This document shows positions 1 through 5,477 of a DNA stretch of 5,477 bases, one piece after another. Position numbers and translations under genes: made by a program. Numbering within the stretch: position 1 is the first letter of the stretch; the number at the start of each line of letters is the position of its first letter. The notes below the pieces were generated by a model. It was not told the origin of the DNA and made no database searches. It saw only the letters and a list, made by a program, of their open reading frames with translations. Location: the NCBI GenBank assembly GCA_021784375.1, contig JAJXSV010000172.1, forward strand, positions 1 to 5,477, given 5' to 3'. This DNA is from Actinomycetes bacterium. GTDB taxonomy: Bacteria; Actinomycetota; Actinomycetes; S36-B12; UBA5976.

Positions 1-428
1 GCCGCCCTCATGGGCATCCAGGCGGTGAAGGGCGTGGAGTTGGGGGACGGTTTCGCCTTGGCGGCGCTGCGCGGATCGCAGGCGCACGACGAGATGGTGC
101 CCACTGCAGACGGCATTCGCCGAGTTTCCGGGCGCAGTGGTGGCACCGAGGGGGGCATGAGCACCGGCGAGGTGCTGCGGGTCCGCGCTGCCATGAAACC
201 CATTTCCACCGTGCCCCGCGCGCTGCGCACCGTCGACACCGCAACCGGCGAGGCCACGCAGGCCTTCAATCAACGCAGCGACGCCTGTGCGGTGCCCGCA
301 CTTTCCGTCATCGCCGAGGCCATGGTCGCGCTGGTGTTGGCCGACGCCGTCCTGGAGAAGTTCGGCGGCGACAGCGTGCAGGAGACTCGTCGAAATGTTG
401 AGGGATACACCCGCGAAATGCGCATCCG

Positions 429-432
<4 letters not shown>
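1..432 (+). CDS. aroC: Chorismate synthase, C-terminal part (5' end outside window)
   Basis: Chorismate synthase makes chorismate from 5-enolpyruvylshikimate-3-phosphate, the last shikimate-pathway step, in the cytoplasm and with reduced FMN as cofactor. The frame is open from base 1, giving 143 visible residues before TGA at 430-432. Family members have about 360-410 residues, so roughly the last third is present. The visible part has the conserved [15 protein letters not shown] stretch, then [14 protein letters not shown] and the C-terminal family signature [17 protein letters not shown], followed by EKFGGDS and ETRRN as in actinobacterial chorismate synthases. The stop overlaps the aroK start (ATGA, 429-432), which implies translational coupling. 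Identification rests on recognised motifs and on the aroK-aroB-aroQ genes that follow. The N-terminal FMN/substrate region and the start cannot be judged. Confidence 0.97.
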
Positions 433-2025
<1,593 letters not shown>

Positions 2026-2029
2026 TGCA

Positions 2030-2090
2030 GCCGACGGCTCCCTTGTGGGGCCTTCGCGCCAGCTGAAGGCCCCACAAGGGAGCCGTCGGC
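2030..2090 (+). terminator. Perfect 26-bp inverted repeat: candidate terminator or mRNA-processing hairpin between aroB and aroQ
   Basis: Seen directly: the arms 2030-2055 and 2065-2090 are exact reverse complements (26 of 26), separated by the 9-nt loop 2056-2064. The arms are GC-rich, so the RNA stem would be very stable. It starts 5 nt after the aroB stop and ends 19 nt before the aroQ ATG. The downstream sequence (GGTTAGTTAGGG) has no T-run, so it is not a textbook intrinsic terminator, although many terminators of GC-rich bacteria lack a clear U-tract. Each arm can also fold partly on itself (GGCTCC with GGGGCC in the left arm). Inference: it may end or reduce transcription leaving aroCKB, or be a double-stranded target for RNase III that separates the messages. 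The structure is certain; the function is not. Confidence 0.6.
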
Positions 2091-2109
2091 GGTTAGTTAG
2101 GGTTGCTGC

Positions 2110-2550
2110 ATGCGATTGCTCATCCTCAACGGTCCCAACTTGGCGCGTCTGGGCAAACGCGAGCCCGCTGTTTACGGCGCCACCACCTATGACCAACTCA
2201 CCACCATGTGTCTGGATGCGGCTGCCAGTGCCGGCTTCGAGGCCGAAGTACGACAGACCGATGACGAGGCCACGCTCATCGGTTGGCTGCACGAAGCCGC
2301 CGACGGGGAGGTCCCGGTGATTCTGAACCCCGCGGCCTTCACCCACTATTCCTACGCACTGCGCGATGCTGCCGCCCAGCTCACTGCACCCCTCATCGAA
2401 GTGCACCTGTCGAACCCCCTGGCCCGGGAGGAGTTCCGCCACACCTCGGTCATCAGCGGCGTCGCCACCGGCACCATCGGCGGTTTCGGCGTGGACTCGT
2501 ACCTGCTGGCCATTCGCGCCATGGCCAACCTGCTGGCCAAGCCGGCCTGA
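2110..2550 (+). CDS. aroQ: Type II 3-dehydroquinate dehydratase
   Basis: This enzyme dehydrates 3-dehydroquinate to 3-dehydroshikimate (pathway step 3). Type II enzymes are small dodecamers using a tyrosine and an enolate mechanism. The product has 146 residues, normal for the family. Visible motifs: [18 protein letters not shown] at 6-23 with N10, R17 and catalytic Y22; [15 protein letters not shown] at 73-87 with N73, H79 and D86; and [15 protein letters not shown] at 96-110 with H99, R106 and R110. Numbers are two lower than in the mycobacterial enzyme throughout, so nothing is missing in the core. The ATG at 2110 has AGGG at 2099-2102, 7 nt upstream, so translation can start independently of aroB. 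Only 19 nt separate it from the hairpin, leaving little room for a promoter there. A degraded copy of its last 27 or so codons lies just downstream. Confidence 0.97.
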   Translation: MRLLILNGPNLARLGKREPAVYGATTYDQLTTMCLDAAASAGFEAEVRQTDDEATLIGWLHEAADGEVPVILNPAAFTHYSYALRDAAAQLTAPLIEVHLSNPLAREEFRHTSVISGVATGTIGGFGVDSYLLAIRAMANLLAKPA

Positions 2551-2571
2551 AGTAGGTCGCAAGAGGCCGGC

Positions 2572-2652
2572 GTGGCCACCGGCAGCACTTGCGGCTTTGG
2601 CGCTGGCTCGTACTTGCTGGCCATCAGGGCCACGGTCAGCCTGCTGCCCGGG
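2572..2652 (+). pseudogene. Decayed tandem copy of the 3' end of aroQ
   Basis: These 27 codons align without gaps to aroQ bases 2461-2541 (offset 111 nt). By hand count 61 of 81 bases are identical (58 of 75 in the first 25 codons), and 17 of 27 residues match, including the shared GFG and SYLLAIRA stretches. Similarity fades on both sides: upstream only scattered bases match, and downstream of 2652 it is lost. Most codon differences change the amino acid (T/S, I/T, G/C, V/A, D/G, M/T, A/V, N/S and others), as expected without selection on a protein. No start codon with a good ribosome site serves it, and it lacks all the catalytic part of AroQ. The simplest reading is an old partial tandem duplication, or the tail of a second aroQ lost by deletion. 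The copy is in the frame of both aroQ and efp. Confidence 0.75.
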
Positions 2653-2730
2653 CGGTCGGAGGCGCCTCGCGGCTCCGCTAAACTCCTCAGCGAGTTGCGG
2701 GGGAGCCCCCGTCAGACGAAAGGGTCCCTT
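2653..2730 (+). promoter_or_regulatory. efp leader with GC hairpin and ribosome binding site
   Basis: This stretch between the aroQ remnant and efp has no gene of its own. It ends with GAAAGGG (2718-2724), 6 nt before the efp GTG at 2731, a good Shine-Dalgarno that fixes the efp start. A small hairpin lies just upstream: bases 2698-2702 pair with 2707-2711 around the loop GAGC, plus a possible G-U pair outside. TAAACT at 2679-2684 resembles a -10 box (4 of 6 consensus bases), but I see no convincing -35 hexamer 16-18 nt before it, so a promoter here is only possible. If the aroB/aroQ hairpin terminates transcription, efp-nusB would need some start in this area or inside aroQ. Confidence 0.45.
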
Positions 2731-3294
2731 GTGGCAACCACGAACGATCTCAAGAACGGGCTGGTCCTGAGCCTGGACAACGGGCTGTGGACCGTCGTCG
2801 AATTCCAGCACGTGAAGCCGGGCAAGGGGCCTGCCTTCGTGCGCACCAAGATGAAGCACGTGCTTTCGGGCAAAGTGGTGGAGAAGACCTTCAACGCCGG
2901 CGTCAAGATCGAGACCGCCAACGTCGACAAGCGCGACATGCAGTACCTGTACCGCGATGGCGATGATTTCGTGTTCATGGACACGGCCTCCTACGAGCAG
3001 ACGCACATCAGCCCCGCGGTGGTGGGCGAGGCCGAGCACTTCATGCTGGAAAACCAGAATGCCATCGTTGCGACGCATGATGGCGAGCCGCTGTACGTCG
3101 AACTTCCTGCCTCGGTTGAACTCATCATTGAGCACACCGATCCCGGAGTGCAGGGTGACCGTTCCACCGGCGGCACCAAGCCCGCGCGTCTGGAAACCGG
3201 TTATGAGATCCAGGTGCCGCTGTTCATCGAATCCGGCACCAAGGTCCGAGTCGACACCCGCGACGGTTCGTACCTCGGCCGCGTCAACAGCTGA
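2731..3294 (+). CDS. efp: Translation elongation factor P
   Basis: EF-P binds ribosomes stalled on consecutive prolines, between the P and E sites, and promotes peptide-bond formation. The GTG start gives 187 residues ([10 protein letters not shown]...), the standard length, in three beta-barrel domains. Domain I carries the tip loop [11 protein letters not shown] (29-39) with K32 where other bacteria carry a modified lysine or arginine. The C-terminal domain ends with [14 protein letters not shown], the classic end. The frame is open back to 2572, but that part is aroQ remnant and leader, and the conserved N-terminus plus GAAAGGG at 2718-2724 favour 2731. Known for the family: actinobacterial EF-Ps with the PGKGP loop have been reported to work with unmodified lysine. 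No modification gene lies in the window, which agrees but proves nothing. The stop shares one base with the nusB start. Confidence 0.97.
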   Translation: MATTNDLKNGLVLSLDNGLWTVVEFQHVKPGKGPAFVRTKMKHVLSGKVVEKTFNAGVKIETANVDKRDMQYLYRDGDDFVFMDTASYEQTHISPAVVGEAEHFMLENQNAIVATHDGEPLYVELPASVELIIEHTDPGVQGDRSTGGTKPARLETGYEIQVPLFIESGTKVRVDTRDGSYLGRVNS

Positions 3295-3713
3295 TGGGCG
3301 CTCGCACCAAGGCGCGCAAACGGGCCCTGGATGTCCTGTTCGAAGCTGAACAACGCGGCGTGGAGCCGCGCACTGTCTTTCTGCGCGTCGCCAACCAAGC
3401 AACTTCGCCGCTGAATCCATACACCGAGGAATTGGTGGATGGGGTCACCGCCCATCGCGACCGCGTCGATGAGCTCATCGCCACCTACGCGGAAGGCTGG
3501 AGCCTCGATCGCATGCCCGCGGTCGACCGCACTCTGCTGCGGATCGGCGTGTACGAGCTGCTCTACGTCAATGACGTCCCCGAGAAGGTCGCCATCGACG
3601 AAGCCGTGGGCCTGGCCTCGGAACTCTCGACCGACGAATCGCCGTCCTTCATCAACGGCGTGCTGGGTCGGATCGCCTCGCTGCAACAGCGAGTCAGCGG
3701 TGGGACTGACTGA
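3294..3713 (+). CDS. nusB: Transcription antitermination factor NusB
   Basis: NusB pairs with NusE (ribosomal protein S10) and binds boxA RNA, keeping RNA polymerase elongating through rRNA operons. The product is an all-helical protein of 139 residues, usual for the family. Visible: a basic N-terminus with KARKRALDVLFEAEQR (6-21), the RNA-binding part; YTEELVDGV (43-51); LDRMPAVDRTLLRIGVYELLY (71-91); and the signature IDEAVGLASELSTDESPSFINGVLG (101-125). The ATG at 3294 overlaps the efp stop as TGATG and has no evident Shine-Dalgarno, so re-initiation after efp is likely. efp followed by nusB is a common pair in Gram-positive bacteria. The last 20 nt (3694-3713) overlap the end of pxpC on the other strand, so neither gene has room for its own terminator between them. 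Confidence 0.97.
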   Translation: MGARTKARKRALDVLFEAEQRGVEPRTVFLRVANQATSPLNPYTEELVDGVTAHRDRVDELIATYAEGWSLDRMPAVDRTLLRIGVYELLYVNDVPEKVAIDEAVGLASELSTDESPSFINGVLGRIASLQQRVSGGTD

Positions 3714-4554
3714 AGCGCACTGTTGTACCGGGGGCCAACTGCGCCACCGTGCCCAAGGCGCGTTCATCCACCACGGCAATCACCGGATAACCACCGGTGG
3801 TGGGATGGTCTGGCCCGAAGATCAAGGGCTGGCCGTCAGCTGCGATCTGGATGGACCCGGTCAGCACACCTTCGCTGGGCAGGCGCTCGTCAGTTGCCCA
3901 GTGGATGGGCTTGCCCGACAGACGGATTCCGATGCGGTTGAGCGACGAGGTGACGATGTAATCGAAGTCCAGCAGGTCCGCGGAGTTGCGGCAGTACGAC
4001 CAGCGGGGCCCCTTGTGGATCTGCAAGGTCACCGACGGGGCCACGTTGGCACCGGATGCCACCTGACGTGCCACGGCCGGCGTGGCCCGGGCGTCCTGAC
4101 CGATGTGCAGCGATTCACCCGTGCTCAGCGGCGGGGTACCGATGCGGCTGAGTTCATCGTAGGAACGCGAACCCAGCACAGGATCGGTGTCGATCCCTCC
4201 GCGCACCGCCAGGTAGGAGCGCATGCCCAGATGCTGCGTGGCGATGAGCACCGGCATACCAGCCGGAACCAGGATGGCGCGTTGCGTTTCACGCTGGCGA
4301 CCGTCGATGACGATGGAGGCAGGCGCGCCGGTGACCGCGATCATGGCCTCCGCATCCACCGTGAACTGGATGGTGGCGCGCGTGAGTTCGATGCTGGCCG
4401 CCTGCTCGGCATTGCCGACCAGGCGATTGGCGAAATCATGGGCGGCTATGTCGAAGGCACCACTTGGCGGGATGGAGAGATGTGCCTGTCCCGGCCGGCC
4501 ATGATCCTGGACCGTCGCATAGCCGGCGATGTGGTCGATCCGCAACCCCGTCAT
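3694..4554 (-). CDS. pxpC: 5-oxoprolinase subunit C (biotin-dependent carboxyltransferase/KipA family)
   Basis: With PxpA and PxpB this forms the prokaryotic ATP-dependent 5-oxoprolinase, which opens 5-oxoproline (pyroglutamate, a damage product of glutamine and glutamate) to glutamate. The product has 286 residues, about normal. Motifs in order: TVQDHGRPG (14-22), PPSGAFD (29-35), RSYLAVRGGI (112-121), LGSRSYD (127-133), NRIGIRLSG (206-214), LPSEGVLTGSIQI (225-237) and PDHPTTGGYPVIAVV (248-262). The fold is shared with the allophanate hydrolase/urea carboxylase C-terminal-type domain, so older annotations call it a carboxylase or KipA. No biotinyl domain is visible. The ATG (4554-4552) overlaps the pxpB stop by 4 nt and has GAGGA (4563-4559) 4 nt upstream. 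The 3' end overlaps nusB by 20 nt on the opposite strand. Confidence 0.93.
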   Translation of the reverse strand: MTGLRIDHIAGYATVQDHGRPGQAHLSIPPSGAFDIAAHDFANRLVGNAEQAASIELTRATIQFTVDAEAMIAVTGAPASIVIDGRQRETQRAILVPAGMPVLIATQHLGMRSYLAVRGGIDTDPVLGSRSYDELSRIGTPPLSTGESLHIGQDARATPAVARQVASGANVAPSVTLQIHKGPRWSYCRNSADLLDFDYIVTSSLNRIGIRLSGKPIHWATDERLPSEGVLTGSIQIAADGQPLIFGPDHPTTGGYPVIAVVDERALGTVAQLAPGTTVRFSQSHR

Positions 4555-5159
4555 GGCGTCCTCACTGTGTAGCGAACCCGGTCACCCGGACGGATGAGCG
4601 CAGCTTCAGGCCGCTTCATGTCGAACAATGTCAGATCGGTGTGCCCCAGCAAATGCCAACCGCCGGGAGAGGCCGTGGGATATATCGCGGAATAGGCATC
4701 GGCGATGGCGACGGAGCCGGCCGGAACCGCCGTGCGCGGACTGGGTCGGCGGGGCAATTGCAGCCGTGGATCCAGGCCGGTGCAATAGACGTAGCCGGGA
4801 GCGAAGCCGGCGAAGGCCGCCAGATAGGTGACACCGGAGTGGAGAGCGATGACCTGCTCCACTGTCAGGCCCGTGACTGCGGCCACCAGCTCGAGATCCT
4901 CACCGTCGTAGACCACCGGAACGACAAGCTCTCGACCGACCACCTGCGGCAGGCCCTCGGGAAGGGAATCGACGATGCCCTGCATCTCCGCCCTGGTCAT
5001 GCCGCTGGGCAACTGCACCAGAACCGAGCGCTCGGCGGGCACCACCTCCATGAAGCGCCCGGTTTCAATGAGGGCCTGCGCGACCTGCAGGGCCAAGCCG
5101 TTGGGGCATTCGACGATTGCAGCATGGGGACCGTATTGCAGCACCTCCAGCCGCCTCAT
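4551..5159 (-). CDS. pxpB: 5-oxoprolinase subunit B (KipI family)
   Basis: PxpB is the partner subunit of PxpC, thought to act in phosphorylating 5-oxoproline. The product has 202 residues, slightly short but complete: an N-terminal domain, then the cyclophilin-like C-terminal domain. Visible conserved stretches are VPVVYDGEDL (80-89), GFAPGYVY (118-125), LPRRPSPR (135-142), VPAGSVAIA (145-153), YPTASPGGWHLLG (160-172) and PGDRVRY (191-197). Bacillus KipI, of the same family, was first described as an inhibitor of the sporulation kinase KinA. The neighbouring pxpA and pxpC make the 5-oxoprolinase role the better call here. Both ends are 4-nt ATGA overlaps, with pxpA upstream and pxpC downstream. 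Only a weak GGA lies upstream of the ATG (5159-5157), so translation is probably coupled to pxpA. Confidence 0.93.
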   Translation of the reverse strand: MRRLEVLQYGPHAAIVECPNGLALQVAQALIETGRFMEVVPAERSVLVQLPSGMTRAEMQGIVDSLPEGLPQVVGRELVVPVVYDGEDLELVAAVTGLTVEQVIALHSGVTYLAAFAGFAPGYVYCTGLDPRLQLPRRPSPRTAVPAGSVAIADAYSAIYPTASPGGWHLLGHTDLTLFDMKRPEAALIRPGDRVRYTVRTP

Positions 5160-5477
5160 GGCAGCATCCAGTTGCAGACAGTCACGCCCTGCGCAGTCAG
5201 TCGTTCATGCAGGGCCTGCGCGCTCTGCACCGCCAGGGGGCTGTCCCCGTGCAGACAGATGGATTGTGCAAGCACGGTGACGCGCCGCCCTTCCACGGAG
5301 CGCACCCGTCCGGTCTCCAACCACTCCATGGTGCGGGAGAGCAGGATGTCGAGGTTGTGGATGACGCCGTCTGGGTGGCCGCGGTCCACCAGCCGACCGT
5401 CCGCGTGGTAGCCGCGGTCGGCGAAGAACTCATGCCGGCAGGGCAGCTCGCTGGCCAGAGCCGCGAGCATGGGGGAG
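5156..5477 (-). CDS. pxpA: 5-oxoprolinase subunit A, C-terminal part (LamB/YcsF family; 5' end outside window)
   Basis: PxpA is the subunit with a metal-dependent deacetylase-like barrel fold, thought to do the ring-opening hydrolysis. The minus-strand frame is open from the window edge, giving about 106 residues before TGA at 5158-5156. Family members have about 245-260 residues. The segment FFADRGYHADGRLVDRG, followed later by QSICLHGDSPLAV, is characteristic of the family C-terminal half. An ATG at 5470-5468 exists, but it cannot be the true start because the preceding codons continue the family sequence and the N-terminal half is absent. The stop overlaps the pxpB start (ATGA). The promoter of the pxp operon must lie beyond the window, so its regulation cannot be seen. 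Confidence 0.92.
   Translation of the reverse strand, partial: SPMLAALASELPCRHEFFADRGYHADGRLVDRGHPDGVIHNLDILLSRTMEWLETGRVRSVEGRRVTVLAQSICLHGDSPLAVQSAQALHERLTAQGVTVCNWMLP

Noticed and set aside
2254..2275. AroQ has RQTDDEA where many type II dehydroquinases have a QSN-EG motif.
   Set aside because: Mycobacterial AroQ has RQSDSEA at this place, so the change is normal for actinobacterial enzymes.
2572..2730. N-terminal extension of EF-P starting at GTG 2572.
   Set aside because: EF-P proteins start at the residues encoded from 2731, which has a good ribosome binding site. The extra part is aroQ-derived and would sit on the domain I end of the protein.
2039..2734. The 10-mer TCCCTTGTGG occurs in the hairpin arm (2039-2048) and across the efp start (2725-2734); nine of its bases recur at 4010-4018. 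This suggested pairing of the hairpin's right arm with the efp start site.
   Set aside because: In about 5.4 kb, roughly a dozen or more repeated 10-mer pairs are expected by chance, and the hairpin's own 26-bp pairing would strongly outcompete this one.
3439..4572. Plus-strand open frame of 377 codons.
   Set aside because: It starts inside nusB in another frame and runs antisense over pxpC, whose family motifs are clear. The product looks compositionally biased with no motif.
4464..5411. Plus-strand open frame of 315 codons.
   Set aside because: It is antisense to pxpC, pxpB and pxpA, which are all supported by conserved motifs.

Overview
The window is a GC-rich stretch of bacterial chromosome. 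Dense gene packing, GTG starts and gene content point to a high-GC Gram-positive bacterium (Actinomycetota). The order aroC-aroK-aroB-aroQ-efp-nusB and the protein details (EF-P opening with ATTNDLKNG and carrying a PGKGP loop; AroK residues at the same numbers as in mycobacteria) fit that phylum. A family-level placement, perhaps Propionibacteriales, would be a guess.

Region 1 (1-2550, plus strand) is a shikimate-pathway cluster. It holds the 3' part of aroC (chorismate synthase), then complete aroK (shikimate kinase), aroB (3-dehydroquinate synthase) and aroQ (type II 3-dehydroquinate dehydratase). Together these cover steps 2, 3, 5 and 7 of chorismate synthesis. aroC/aroK overlap by 4 nt and aroK/aroB by 8 nt, so they are probably translationally coupled. 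aroB and aroQ are separated by 84 nt that contain a perfect 26-bp inverted repeat with a 9-nt loop.

Region 2 (2551-2730) is the longest gene-free stretch, at 180 nt. It is not random spacer: 2572-2652 is a decayed second copy of the 3' end of aroQ (about 75% nucleotide identity over 81 nt, offset 111 nt). The rest is the efp leader, with a small GC hairpin and the ribosome binding site.

Region 3 (2731-3713, plus strand) holds efp (elongation factor P, apparently the type that works with an unmodified lysine) and nusB (antitermination/rRNA transcription factor), which overlap by 1 nt.

Region 4 (5477 down to 3694, minus strand) is a pxpA-pxpB-pxpC operon for the ATP-dependent 5-oxoprolinase that converts 5-oxoproline to glutamate. 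pxpA is cut by the window edge. Both junctions are 4-nt ATGA overlaps, and pxpC runs 20 nt into the end of nusB from the opposite direction.

All of the genes belong to well-known families. I see no mobile element, CRISPR array, RNA gene or unknown multi-gene system. The most interesting items are the aroQ tail remnant in front of efp, with one frame open from aroQ through efp except for a single TGA, and the long perfect hairpin between aroB and aroQ.
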